DNA from: an uncultured Clostridia bacterium
GTDB taxonomy: Bacteria > Bacillota > Clostridia > RUG12999
DNA length: 34,110 nt
NCBI GenBank assembly: GCA_946555455.1
Contig: CAMNSU010000018.1
Span: forward strand, 1-34,110
Direction of reading: 5' to 3'
Positions 1 through 8,800 of this stretch are shown here, piece by piece. The position numbers and the translations under genes are program-made. The notes below the pieces were generated by a model. The model saw only the letters and a list, made by a program, of their open reading frames with translations. It did no database searches and had not been told where the DNA came from. The first letter of the stretch is position 1, and the number at the start of each line of letters is the position of its first letter.

Positions 1-222
1 TATTTCCACCGAATCGTCAGTTCCTTCTTGCAATATCTCCACTTCATTCACTCCCGCGGAATATTCTCCGATATAATCTTCGTCGCCCGGTTCCGTATCT
101 GTTTCACACACACCTGTAAAAGACCTACATTTTACCTTGAGTCCATTTTTCCATTCAATTATAATCGGATCGAAGTACCTGTTAAACGTTAATAGCATTT
201 TTATATACTCTTCATTGTTCAT
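1..222 (-). CDS. Partial small acidic protein, tandem copy of the next gene; immunity-protein candidate
   Basis: The gene starts at an ATG at 222 and runs off the left edge, so only the first 74 residues are visible. From about residue 18 the translation (PIIIEWKNGLKVKC, then ETDTEPGDEDYIGEYS) is almost identical to the protein encoded at 225-545. The first 17 residues differ between the two. The DNA repeat offset is 317 bp, so this is a recent tandem duplication. The ATG lies 3 bp after the stop of the upstream copy. Its position downstream of a toxin-domain gene, the acidic composition and the duplication suggest an immunity protein family, but I do not recognise a named family. The C-terminus is outside the window. 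Confidence 0.72.
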   Translation of the reverse strand, partial: MNNEEYIKMLLTFNRYFDPIIIEWKNGLKVKCRSFTGVCETDTEPGDEDYIGEYSAGVNEVEILQEGTDDSVEI

Positions 223-224
223 TT

Positions 225-545
225 TCACTTTTCTTCCCGCTGCCACAAAACGGTACCATCCTCCAGCGATATCTTTTCCGGAACGCAGGCTAACGATATT
301 TCAATGGACCCTTCATATATTTCCACCGAATCGTCAGTTCCTTCTTGCAATATCTCCACTTCATTCACTCCCACGGAATATTCTCCGATATAATCTTCGT
401 CGCCCGGTTCCGTATCTGTTTCACACATGCCTGTAAAAGAAACACATTTTACCTTGAGTCCATTTTTCCATTCAATTATAATTGGATCTTTTTCATACCA
501 ATCATCAATCACATAAATTAACGTTTTATATTCTTGTTCATTCAC
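225..545 (-). CDS. Small acidic protein downstream of a toxin gene; candidate immunity protein
   Basis: This is a 106-residue, strongly acidic protein without a signal peptide or membrane segment, so it is probably cytosolic. It starts 18 bp after the stop of the Ntox50-type gene, with a purine-rich AGGAGTGAAAAAAAGTG stretch in front of the ATG at 545. It is followed at once by a near-duplicate gene (1-222). The core (residues 20-75) is what the duplicates share, while the N-termini have diverged. This pattern, a toxin gene followed by one or more copies of a small acidic gene, is typical of polymorphic-toxin immunity genes. I cannot assign a specific Imm family by eye. It could instead be an unrelated small beta-rich protein. 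Confidence 0.75.
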   Translation of the reverse strand: MNEQEYKTLIYVIDDWYEKDPIIIEWKNGLKVKCVSFTGMCETDTEPGDEDYIGEYSVGVNEVEILQEGTDDSVEIYEGSIEISLACVPEKISLEDGTVLWQREEK

Positions 546-563
546 TTTTTTTCACTCCTTCTA

Positions 564-926
564 TTATTCATCTATAAAATCTCTTGGCTTAGCCGGAACA
601 ATATGCGCGTTCCCCTTATAGTCATAATGGATTGTTCCGCGTGTAGTATCGTAATATTTTCCTGTTTTTTCATGATAATATTTCCCAATGACCCTTCCGT
701 AATCAACTACTTCCTTATGCTTTCCATAAAATTCTCCTTTCCCTGCACCTTCTTTTAGCAGCACATGTGGGTCTTCTGTCAAAATACTCGGATGTTTCCC
801 ATTTTTTATTTGCTGCTTATAATTATTGGTTCCTTCAATATGTTTATTTTGTCTCCCTTCATGAATTTTTGCATTACTGCGGCTTCCCTTTGTCCCTTTG
901 AATAAACCGCTTACTCCTTTTCCCAT
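564..926 (-). CDS. Orphan polymorphic toxin domain, Ntox50-like
   Basis: The protein has 120 residues. Residues 24-118 read like the polymorphic toxin type 50 (Ntox50) domain seen at the C-terminus of phage MuF and secreted toxins: KHIEGTNNYK (29-38), an LTEDPHVLL block, EVVDYG and IGKYYHEKTG, then TTRGTIHYDYKGNAHIVP near the end. Members of this domain family are predicted nucleases. There is no N-terminal trafficking region, signal peptide or phage head domain, so this is a detached toxin cassette. ATG 926 is preceded by AGAGGG about 10 nt upstream and by an in-frame TGA. The frame before that TGA codes for about 24 residues and may be the remnant of a longer parent gene. A small acidic gene, duplicated, follows and may be its immunity gene. 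The assignment rests on remembered motifs. Confidence 0.7.
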   Translation of the reverse strand: MGKGVSGLFKGTKGSRSNAKIHEGRQNKHIEGTNNYKQQIKNGKHPSILTEDPHVLLKEGAGKGEFYGKHKEVVDYGRVIGKYYHEKTGKYYDTTRGTIHYDYKGNAHIVPAKPRDFIDE

Positions 927-1068
927 TATGACAACACCCTCTTTCTGTGAGTGCTGTCATGACCTGCTTTGTCCTTGATCATGCGTGTCTCCTTCTTTCT
1001 CATTGATATACGCAGACCAAGCCGGACTTTTTATTATTTTTTTTCATCATTCTTTGTGTCACATTTAT

Positions 1069-1074
1069 ATTATA
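1069..1074 (-). promoter_or_regulatory. Extended -10 promoter for the toxin unit
   Basis: On the minus strand this reads TGGTATAAT, a consensus -10 with an upstream TG extension. No good -35 hexamer is present at 16-18 bp. It lies about 140 bp before the toxin ATG and is the only promoter-like sequence in that gap. Confidence 0.5.
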
Positions 1075-1262
1075 CCATATTGAGGTTTCTGCACGCGGTA
1101 AAAGCGGTAAATGCACCTTCTTAAAATTCGTCGTTTTCCACAAAAATTAAGGCATTTTTGCTGCTGCAAAACGCTCAAAACCGTAAAACAGCGTTTTTCT
1201 TTTGTGGAAAGCGCCAAAAGTGAAATTTTTCAAAAAACGCTGTCATATTTCATTTTTCCCAT

Positions 1263-1297
1263 ACAAAAAACGGCTTAACCCAATCGGTTAAGCCGTC
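1263..1297 (-). terminator. Rho-independent terminator of the LRR gene
   Basis: A perfect 11-bp stem (1270-1280 with 1286-1296) has a 5-nt loop and, on the minus strand, is followed by TTTTTTG. It sits 20 bp past the stop codon of the leucine-rich-repeat gene. Confidence 0.88.
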
Positions 1298-1316
1298 TAA
1301 AATGATAGGCATGAAA

Positions 1317-2447
1317 CTAATTTTTACCAAACGCCAACAGTTCCATTTCCGCCAGCGGTTCCATGGAAGAAAAGGTATTCCATACAAATGCTTTCACATA
1401 CCCCACCGGTTTTTCCTGCGCCGGAACATAAAATCCAAACGAACACGCGCCGTCGGTAACAAATGTTGCTTTTGCATAATCAAGGCTCATAAGCGCGCCA
1501 TCTTTGCCATAGACCGCGACAAACAAATAATCTTTTTCCGCCCGCTGCTCTGTTTTCACAATGTCGGCTTGGACGATGAAACTCTTATTTTCCTGCGGCT
1601 TTTCTATCTCTGCGCCGCTCGTGTCCGTAAGGCGCAAATCCGTGATGTCATACGGATATGTTTTCTCCGGCGTTTCCTGCGGATAATATACGAATCCGGT
1701 TTCCTGATAGTCATACGTTTGCGGCTCGCCCAATTGCATGGTAACCGCCCCATAGCCGATGATGGATTTTTTCGGGTCGCTGTTCATATAATTATGGTCG
1801 CACATCAAAAATTCCAAGTTCGGCTGATTGCTGACGTCCAGTTCCGTTAATTGATTCCAGCTGCAATCCAGATATTTCAAATTTACGTTTTTTGAGACGT
1901 CCAACTGTTTCAACTGCATGTCCCAAGCGTCAAGCACTTCAAGCTGCACATTATTCTCAAGATTCAGTTCGCTTATCTCCGTGCCATAACAAACCAGCCT
2001 TTTTAAATTGATGTTTTTTTTAATATCCAGACGTTCTACAGTCGTATAGTTGCATTCCACCGTCTCCAACGCTGCGTTATGCGAAAAATCCACTGTCTTG
2101 ATATCCACATTATAGGAAAAGTCAATATACGTTAAATTTGTGTTATGCGACAAGTCCATTTCCGAAAACTCGTTAAAATAACAAATGAACGATTTTAAGC
2201 CCGTAAAATATTCCAGACCGTGCAAATCTTTAATTTCTTTGCTGTTAATATCCAGTTTCGTAATCGTTGCAACGTCCGCCGGATAGATAGGTTCGCCGTT
2301 TGTTTTGCCAATGGTCTCCCGCACGGCGGTGAGGAAATGCGCATCAGTAAACTCGTTTTCTATGGATTCCGTTCCCGCGGCACAAACCGCTGAAACCATC
2401 TGCAACCACAACAACAACACAGTGAAAATAGATAGTATCTTTTTCAT
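1317..2447 (-). CDS. Secreted leucine-rich-repeat protein
   Basis: The 376-residue product begins with a clear signal peptide (MKKILSIFTVLLLWLQ..., likely cut near AVCAAG), so it is exported. Residues about 60-230 carry repeated LxxLDxSxNxxL-type units such as LEYFTGLKSF, LDVSKNVNLKYLDCSWNQLTELDVS, the bacterial (internalin-like) leucine-rich repeat pattern that forms a curved binding surface. The C-terminal ~140 residues look like a beta-rich domain with no motif I recognise. There is no LPxTG, SLH or other anchor, so it may be released. The gene has a near-perfect sigma-A promoter overlapping repeated TTTCGCT motifs, lies divergent to an XRE regulator and ends at a strong terminator. It therefore looks like a single-gene unit repressed by that regulator. 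The ligand is unknown. Confidence 0.85.
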   Translation of the reverse strand: MKKILSIFTVLLLWLQMVSAVCAAGTESIENEFTDAHFLTAVRETIGKTNGEPIYPADVATITKLDINSKEIKDLHGLEYFTGLKSFICYFNEFSEMDLSHNTNLTYIDFSYNVDIKTVDFSHNAALETVECNYTTVERLDIKKNINLKRLVCYGTEISELNLENNVQLEVLDAWDMQLKQLDVSKNVNLKYLDCSWNQLTELDVSNQPNLEFLMCDHNYMNSDPKKSIIGYGAVTMQLGEPQTYDYQETGFVYYPQETPEKTYPYDITDLRLTDTSGAEIEKPQENKSFIVQADIVKTEQRAEKDYLFVAVYGKDGALMSLDYAKATFVTDGACSFGFYVPAQEKPVGYVKAFVWNTFSSMEPLAEMELLAFGKN

Positions 2448-2474
2448 ATCAGCAAAATCCTTTCTTTCCTAAAC

Positions 2475-2540
2475 TTTTCGCTATACAACTATTATAAATA
2501 TATTTTTCGCTATTGTCAATACTAAAATATATGTTTCGCT
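2475..2540. promoter_or_regulatory. Three 29-bp-spaced TTTCGCT motifs, candidate XRE operator
   Basis: TTTTCGCTAT occurs at 2475-2484 and 2504-2513, and TTTCGCT again at 2534-2540. The copies are 29-30 bp apart, close to three helical turns. They cover the LRR promoter spacer and start region and continue toward the XRE gene. A direct-repeat operator for the adjacent regulator is the simplest reading. Confidence 0.5.
2491..2519 (-). promoter_or_regulatory. Sigma-A promoter of the LRR gene
   Basis: On the minus strand there is TTGACA (2519-2514), a 17-bp spacer and TATAAT (2496-2491). Both hexamers match the consensus exactly. One of three repeated TTTCGCT motifs lies inside the spacer. Confidence 0.85.
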
Positions 2541-2597
2541 GGTTTTCCCTATAAATAGCCAAAATTGATTATAATATCCTTTGGGAGGTATGATAGT

Positions 2598-2939
2598 ATG
2601 AATACTTTAGGCGAACGGCTTTCTTTTTTGAGAGATAATCTGGAAATGACACAAATGGAACTTGCTGAAAAAATCGGCATAACGCCTATGACGCTGGCGA
2701 AATATACCAAGGATTTAAACGAGCCGCGCAGCAGTACCATTGCCAAAATGGCGCAAGTTTTGAATACTACCTCCGACTATCTTGTCGGTCTTTCGGACGA
2801 CTATACAGCAACTGGTACCGAACTGCCGCCGCTGCAAAACAAGCGTGAACAAGATTTATTGTTTTGCTTTCGTAAATTATCCGAACAAGATAAAATCCGC
2901 GTGGAGGAACGGATTTACACGCTGCTGGAGAACGAATAA
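2598..2939 (+). CDS. XRE-family transcriptional regulator
   Basis: This is a 113-residue cytosolic protein. Residues about 4-60 form a helix-turn-helix domain of the Cro/C1 type: LGERLSFLRDNLEMTQMELAEKIGITPMTLAKYTKD, then an RSSTIAKMAQVLNTTSDYLVG block. The C-terminal half is a short acidic tail. ATG 2598 was chosen because GGGAGG at 2583-2588 is correctly spaced; an in-frame ATG at 2565 lacks a site. The gene is divergent from the secreted LRR gene, and a set of three spaced repeats lies between them, so it probably represses that gene and perhaps itself. A TATAAT at 2570-2575 may be its -10. A terminator follows the stop. Confidence 0.9.
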   Translation: MNTLGERLSFLRDNLEMTQMELAEKIGITPMTLAKYTKDLNEPRSSTIAKMAQVLNTTSDYLVGLSDDYTATGTELPPLQNKREQDLLFCFRKLSEQDKIRVEERIYTLLENE

Positions 2940-2988
2940 ACCGCCTCCCTCAAGTTTCGGAGCATCTGAATTTTTCTTTTGTCGTATC

Positions 2989-3022
2989 AAAAGAACCTGT
3001 CGCATGACAGGTTCTTTTTTTA
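2989..3022. terminator. Bidirectional terminator between XRE and HAD genes
   Basis: A 13-bp perfect stem (2989-3001 with 3006-3018) has a GCAT loop, T-rich on the plus side and AAAA on the left, giving TTTT on the minus strand. It sits between two converging genes. Confidence 0.88.
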
Positions 3023-3033
3023 ATCTCCTTTGC

Positions 3034-3834
3034 TTATATCCGCTTCATATAGCGCAAAAATGCCTGTACGTTTTCGTTTTCCATGGTATATGCGCCGCGC
3101 CGGAACATGGGTAGATACCGCGACCGAAACGCCTGCCATGCCGCCGGTTCCGCGCCCGGCTGAATGGGATAAAACAGCAGTCCGTTTTGCTGCGCCGCGT
3201 CCAAATCGCCCAGCGCGTCGCCCACCATGAGGATTTCCGCACCGGTCTGCGCTTTCAGTTTTGCAAGACACTGCGCCTTAACGCCGCTTTCCTGTCCGTG
3301 AAACCATTTCACGCAGTCCGCCATGCCAAACTTTTGCCATTCCGCACGAATTTGTCCCTCGCGCGCGGAAGATACCACCGCAATATCCGCGCATTCCGCC
3401 GCCGCGTGTACCGCTTCCGCCGCGCCGGAAAACGGCACAATCCTATCCCCGATTTCCCGCGTCATTTGATTCACCCGCCGCGACCATTCCAGCGCCGTTT
3501 CCAGCGTCCGGTTTCCGGCGCTGTCCTGTTCCAGCAGCGTTTCCGAAAGCGCGGGCGCCGTCTCGCACCAATCCCGCAATGCGTCCTGCGCAGGCAGGGC
3601 ATATCCCATCTGCCGCAGATTTTCAAATACCTCTACCAGTCCCGCGAACCGGTTGATGCCGCGGGTCGGCGCATAGAGGTTCACGCGATTCCATTCCGCC
3701 AGAAACGCGTCTTTCATCGTTTCCAGCCCATAGACCTCCACCGCCGCCGGTCCGAAACAATACCGGTGCTTAGGTTCCATGGCGTTGAGCACACAACCGT
3801 CTGAGTCAAAGGCGATAATCCGTTTTTGTTCCAC
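3034..3834 (-). CDS. HAD-superfamily hydrolase
   Basis: The 266-residue product has the HAD motif I near its start (AFDSDGCVL, nucleophile Asp at about residue 9 with a second Asp two residues on). A VVSSAREG stretch could supply the motif II Ser. Downstream a MVGDALGDLDAA block matches motif IV. It is a predicted cytosolic phosphatase; the substrate, probably a sugar phosphate or similar metabolite, is not identifiable. The start is GTG at 3834, with AAGGGG nine bases upstream. It lies 21 bp after the GH3 hexosaminidase gene and is almost certainly co-transcribed with it, so a role in handling a phosphorylated amino sugar is a reasonable guess only. Confidence 0.85.
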   Translation of the reverse strand: MEQKRIIAFDSDGCVLNAMEPKHRYCFGPAAVEVYGLETMKDAFLAEWNRVNLYAPTRGINRFAGLVEVFENLRQMGYALPAQDALRDWCETAPALSETLLEQDSAGNRTLETALEWSRRVNQMTREIGDRIVPFSGAAEAVHAAAECADIAVVSSAREGQIRAEWQKFGMADCVKWFHGQESGVKAQCLAKLKAQTGAEILMVGDALGDLDAAQQNGLLFYPIQPGAEPAAWQAFRSRYLPMFRRGAYTMENENVQAFLRYMKRI

Positions 3835-3855
3835 TGTGAACTGCCCCTTTCCGAT

Positions 3856-5577
3856 TTAGTCCTCAAACGTCATTCGGTAGCGAACCGGATATTGCCCCTC
3901 CGGCTGCATGTCGCCATAGAGCACTTTTGCCGCGCATTTGATGTTGTCGGGCGAGGTTGCCAGCGTCAGCAAAATGTTATGTGCGTTTTTCGGAATGGAC
4001 AGCGGGTAGGGCGTGTTCGTCACCAAAATGAACGTTTTGTCCGCATGGTTCCGCAGCAGCTCTTCCAAATACGCCGCGTTGCCGTTTTTGCCGCGAATGT
4101 AGTAACTGGTAATAACCACCGTATCATACTGCTGCAAATTCGCTTCAAGCGCGTCTTTGTCCTCCTGCGTATAGTCGAAATCCGTCTCCAAATAGTCCAC
4201 GTTCGCGCCGCCCTCCATGCAATAGCGGAACAGCATACCAGGGTGCCAATGAATGTTGTTCGGTGACTGCGTCATTTGTTCCGCCACCAGAATTTTTTCC
4301 TGTTTGCCCAGCGGAAATACGCCGTCCGCGTCCCGCTGAATCAGCACGCTTTTCTTTGCCACAAGCCGGCTCAGCGCCTGAATACGCGCGTCATGGATAT
4401 ATGTTTCCGGCGCGGCGGATTGTTCCGCTTTGGCATGAAACATGCCATATTCATATTTCAGGTTCAGCACGCGGTAGACCTTGTCGTCCAGCGCTTCCAT
4501 GGAAATTCTGCCCGATTCCACAAAACTGCGAATCGCGTCCACCGTCTCGCCAACCAAACTGTTTTCCGCTTTCATCAGCACCAAATCCGCGCCCGCTTCC
4601 AGCGCCATTGCACAGGCATTGGCAACGCCATAGCGCAGGGCAATACCGCCCATGGTCATGCTGTCGGTGGTGATAACGCCTTCAAATCCCATTTTTTCGC
4701 GCAGCAGCCCCTGCAAAATTTTGGGCGATACCGTTGCCACGTTGTCAGGGTCTAATGCCGGAAAGATGGAATGCGCAATCATGATGGAGGGCAGCAGCCC
4801 TTTTTCAATCAACCGGCGGTACGGCAGCAATTCGCGGTTCCACAGTGTATCCCAGTCCGCGTCTATCTGCGGAATGGAAAAATGTGCGTCCTGTGCCGAC
4901 GCGCCGCGCCCCGGAAAATGTTTCCCTGTGGCAATCATGCCCGCCTCCTTGAATCCACGGCAGGATTGTTCCGCATATGCCGCGATTTCCTCCGCGTCGT
5001 CCGAATAGGCGCGGGTATAGATTTCAGGATTATTCGGTTCACAGTTCACGTCCAGAACCGGCGAATGCATCCAGTTAAATCCCACCGCAAGGCTTTGCTG
5101 TGACACGGCTTTTGCCGCTTCATATGCCAGTTTCGGGTCGCCTGTGGCGCGAAGTCCCATGGGTTTGGGGAAAATGTTCACGCCGCCAAAACGGTAGTCC
5201 GCGCTGGTGCCGCCCTCCTGGTCAAACGAAAAATGCAACGGCAGTCCCAGCGGACGGCTTTGCGCCGCTTTTTGCAGTTCCGTCAAAATCGCGCGGTATT
5301 CCGACGGCGTGACCGACGGCGGATTCACCCCCGCTTTATATCCTTTGGTATCCACCACGTTCACCACGTTTTTCCCTGTTTTGGGGTCGACATAGCTCCC
5401 GAACAGCCGCGAACTGGGCGTGAGCCGCAGACCGCCGCAATGATATTTCAAAATTGCGTCATAGATATGCTGCCGCGGTGTGGTGCCGCAAAACCCCAGC
5501 GTCAGCAGCGCGCCGATTTTTTGCTCCAGCGGCATTTTTTGAATCATTTCATTGATACATTGATTTTCCCTTTTCAT
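3856..5577 (-). CDS. Glycoside hydrolase family 3, NagZ-like beta-N-acetylhexosaminidase
   Basis: The 573-residue product has no signal peptide, so it acts in the cytosol. The GH3 N-terminal domain covers about residues 10-380. KHFPGRG (219-225) is followed by the Asp-His pair D230/H232 that distinguishes NagZ-type enzymes. The nucleophile would be D305 in VITTDSM. The remaining C-terminal region resembles the small GH3 C domain found in Bacillota NagZ proteins. By family it should release terminal beta-GlcNAc from muropeptides or imported oligosaccharides. In KHFPG(H)G the usual His is Arg here, a small deviation. ATG 5577 is 13 nt from a strong GAGGAGG site, and the frame is closed just upstream. 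It is first in a unit with the HAD gene and has its own promoter. Confidence 0.88.
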   Translation of the reverse strand: MKRENQCINEMIQKMPLEQKIGALLTLGFCGTTPRQHIYDAILKYHCGGLRLTPSSRLFGSYVDPKTGKNVVNVVDTKGYKAGVNPPSVTPSEYRAILTELQKAAQSRPLGLPLHFSFDQEGGTSADYRFGGVNIFPKPMGLRATGDPKLAYEAAKAVSQQSLAVGFNWMHSPVLDVNCEPNNPEIYTRAYSDDAEEIAAYAEQSCRGFKEAGMIATGKHFPGRGASAQDAHFSIPQIDADWDTLWNRELLPYRRLIEKGLLPSIMIAHSIFPALDPDNVATVSPKILQGLLREKMGFEGVITTDSMTMGGIALRYGVANACAMALEAGADLVLMKAENSLVGETVDAIRSFVESGRISMEALDDKVYRVLNLKYEYGMFHAKAEQSAAPETYIHDARIQALSRLVAKKSVLIQRDADGVFPLGKQEKILVAEQMTQSPNNIHWHPGMLFRYCMEGGANVDYLETDFDYTQEDKDALEANLQQYDTVVITSYYIRGKNGNAAYLEELLRNHADKTFILVTNTPYPLSIPKNAHNILLTLATSPDNIKCAAKVLYGDMQPEGQYPVRYRMTFED

Positions 5578-5617
5578 TCTTTTTCATTTCCTCCTCTAGA
5601 TTCTTTTCTGTGATTCT

Positions 5618-5647
5618 ATTGTAGCAAACCGATAAAATTACTGTCAA
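5618..5647 (-). promoter_or_regulatory. Sigma-A promoter of the GH3-HAD unit
   Basis: On the minus strand there is TTGACA (5647-5642), an 18-bp spacer and TACAAT (5623-5618), about 40 bp before the GH3 start. It is divergent from the promoter at 5751-5779. Confidence 0.8.
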
Positions 5648-5750
5648 TAGAAATTCATGCGTCAAAATGCCATCTGGACAGACAATTTTCGTGATTTTGA
5701 AGTACCCGCTGCCGGAATGTGAAAATTTGATGAAAGTTTGGTGATTTCCC

Positions 5751-5779
5751 TTGATTGTATTGCCGCTTCATAGTACAAT
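5751..5779 (+). promoter_or_regulatory. Sigma-A promoter of the 1081-aa surface protein
   Basis: TTGATT (5751-5756), a 17-bp spacer and TACAAT (5774-5779) lie about 70 bp before the start codon. Confidence 0.75.
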
Positions 5780-5848
5780 AATCACAGAAAGACCCGCTGC
5801 GCAAATTTTGGGAATACACTGTGCAGCTATCACAAAAAGGAGGCAAAA

Positions 5849-8800
5849 ATGATGAACTTGAAAGCAAAAACAGTTTCTTTTCTGCTCACGCTCTGTCTGG
5901 CGCTGGCGCTGGTTCCGGCAGCCTTTGCGGCGGAGGAGCAGACGGCTGTCGTATTATCGGAAATCGGTATCACGGTGGACGGCGCGGCAATTTCGCAGGA
6001 CACGACCGCCGCGGTCTATGTTTCGGGGCGGACGGAAACGCATGAGGACGTATCCGAAGAACTCAAAAACGTGGAAAACACGGTCATTACCATTACCAAA
6101 GCGGGTGATTACCGCATCAGCGGCGCTATGACGGACGCGCAAATTGCCGTTCGCGCGGGCGAAAACGACGCGGTGACGCTGATTCTGGACGGTTTGGATA
6201 TCACCTGCCGCACCGCACCGGCAATCATGGTCTATTCGGCGGCAGAACCGGCAGTCGTGGGCGAAGCGAAGGTATCCATTTTGCTGGCAGAGGGCTCGGA
6301 AAACAAAGTGACAGGTTCGCACACCCGCGCGACAGAGGAAGATTCCGTGAAACATGACGCGGCGATTAGTTCCAACGTTTCCCTGCTGATTGACGGCGAC
6401 GGCGCGCTGCATGTGGTGGGCGACAACGAAGGTATTGAAGTGAAACAAAAACATCTCACTATAAATGGCGGCACGATTTCGGTGGAAAGTCAGGACGACC
6501 CGCTTAACGGCAGCGAGGACGGCGTGGCGCACATCACGATTAACGGCGGCTATGTCTACTGCCGCGCTGTGGGGCCGGAGGGCGACGGTATTGATTCCAA
6601 CGGTTATATCACCATCAGCGGCGGCACGGTCATTGCGCTTGCCAGTACAAAGAGCATGGACAGCGGTCTGGATTCCGACATGGGTACCACCATTGATGGC
6701 GGCACGGTGGTAGGCGCGGGCAATATGTACGACGCGCTGGAAACCGATTCCCGACAGCTTTACATGTTCCTGCAATTCACGCAGGCAACGGACGATTTGA
6801 TTTGCGTGACCGCGGCGGACGGTACGCCGGTCTTTGCCTATGATTTCCCGCTGAGTTATTCCTATATTTCTTTCAGCAATGCACAGCTTGCCGAGGGCAC
6901 CTATCATGTCTACATAGGCGGCGACATTGTCGGCGAGGAGCGGGACGGACTTTATACAAACATTTCTTCCTATACGGGCGGCACGCAAATGCACCACGGC
7001 GGTACGGCGGCAAACATGGGCTTCCCGGGCGGTTTTCCGGGCGGCATGGGTCGCCCTGAAGGCATGGAATTTCCGGAAGGCATGACGCCGCCGGAACCAC
7101 CCGAAGGTATGACGCGTCCTGATGAAATGCAGCGCCCCCAGCGTCCTGACGGCATGACACGACCCGAAGGCATGGAGCCGCCGGAGGGCATGGGGCGTCC
7201 CGAAGGCATGGGCGGCGGCCCGCGTGGCCCGCGCGGCATGGAAAGCAGTTCCGAAACAGAAACCTATGATTTCGTTTTAACGAAAGAAAACAGAAGTTTC
7301 ACCAATGTATCCGGTGCGGAAATCAAACCGGCTGACACCCCTAAATCTTTGCCGTTTACCGACGTGGCGGCGGACGCATGGTATTTTGACGCGGTGCAAA
7401 GCGCCTATACCGCCGGATTGATTGTGGGAAAAACGGACACGCAGTTTATGCCGGAGGACACTGTCACCGGCGCGGAACTGATTACCATGTTCTACCGCGC
7501 AGACGGCGGCAAAACCGCGGCAGCCACGGAAGGCAACTGGTATGACGTACCCAAAACATGGGGCGAACATCACAATATCATTGGCGGCGACTGGACATTT
7601 GCGCCGGATACCGCGCTGACGCGGGAACAGATGATGGATATGCTGTATCGGTTTTTGACCTATCAGAACGCTGGTTTGACGGATTCCGCCGACCTTTCCG
7701 CTTTTGCGGACGGCGCAGCTGTTTCGGGCTATGCACGCGAAGCGGCAGAAAAGCTGGTGGCGGCGGGCATGATTACCGGCGACGAAGCGGGTCTGCGTCC
7801 GTCGGGCACCTTGACCCGCGCGGAGACGGCAACCATTTTAATGCGCGCGCTGCATCAAACAGCGTCCGCCGCGCAAATTTATCCTGTGACGGTAAATCCC
7901 GCGCTGTATACCAAATTTGACGGCAGCGCGGAGGGATATTTTGCGGACGGTCTCAAAACCGGATTCGGTTCCGCCATCACGTTCAAAGGCTATGACGCGG
8001 AGGGTAATCCGCAGTTCTACGGTGCGACTGACCGCGGCCCCAGCTTAGATGTGCCGGAGGACGCGGCGCTCCAAAAAGACTATGACGCGGCGAAAATTTT
8101 CCCTGCGCCGGATTTCACGCCTTCTATCGGCGTTATCACCATCAAAAACGGTGAAGCGGCGGTGGAGGAATCCATCACGCTGAAAAACACGGACGGTACG
8201 CCGCTGACAGGGCTGCCGCTGCCGGCGGGCGACCTCGGCGCAACCGGTGAGACGGCGCTGGACGTGAATTTGCAGGAAATCACGCCGGACGCGGACGGAT
8301 TTGACCCCGAAGGTATTGCTGTGGACGCGGAGGGCAATTTCTGGCTGGCGGATGAATATGGCCCGTTTATCGCGAAATTCAGCGCGGACGGTACGCTGCT
8401 GCAAAAATATGCGCCCGGAAACGGTCTGCCGGAGATTTTAAAATATCGTATCGCGAACCGCGGATTTGAGGGTCTGACGATTGCGCCGTCCGGCAAGATT
8501 TATGCGTCGCTGCAAAGCGTTTTAAATATAAACGGCGAAACCAGCAAAACTGCAACCTTCGTCCGTATTCTGGAACTTGACCCAAAGACGGGCGAAACCA
8601 AAATGTTTGCCTATCCGGTGGACGTGAGCGCCTATAAATCCCCCAAGAACTGCAAACTGGGCGACATTTATGCGCCGGACGATAACACATTGCTGGTGAT
8701 TGAACAGGGCGAACTGGCGGACGGTACGCTTTCCAACATTGTCTACCGCGCAGACCTCACAAATGCAACCGACATCACAAACGTCACCTATGACGGCAAA

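Larger units (their letters stand above)
927..1316. other. Intergenic region with competing inverted repeats
   Basis: There is no credible complete gene in this 390-bp AT-rich stretch. It holds the toxin promoter, the terminator of the leucine-rich-repeat gene, and nested inverted repeats. TTTCCACAAAA (1135-1145) pairs perfectly with 1200-1210. AAAACGCT (1168-1175) pairs with 1190-1197, but the same right arm (1188-1198) can instead pair over 11 bp with 1233-1243. A short in-frame tail (about 970-1040, minus strand) ends in TGA just before the toxin start and may be a gene remnant. Confidence 0.6.

Noticed and set aside
5655-5867. Minus-strand frame with a Cys-rich repeat-like peptide upstream of the 1081-aa gene
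   Set aside because: It covers the divergent promoter region and overlaps the start of a well-supported gene; no ribosome binding site supports it.
5954-6997. Long antisense frame (347 codons) inside the 1081-aa gene
   Set aside because: It is an antisense shadow caused by GC-biased codon use. The plus-strand gene has signal peptide, domains and start site.
6976-7245. PEGM-like repeat region as a separate collagen-like or toxin repeat element
   Set aside because: It stays in frame between two recognisable domains and behaves as a flexible linker of the same protein.
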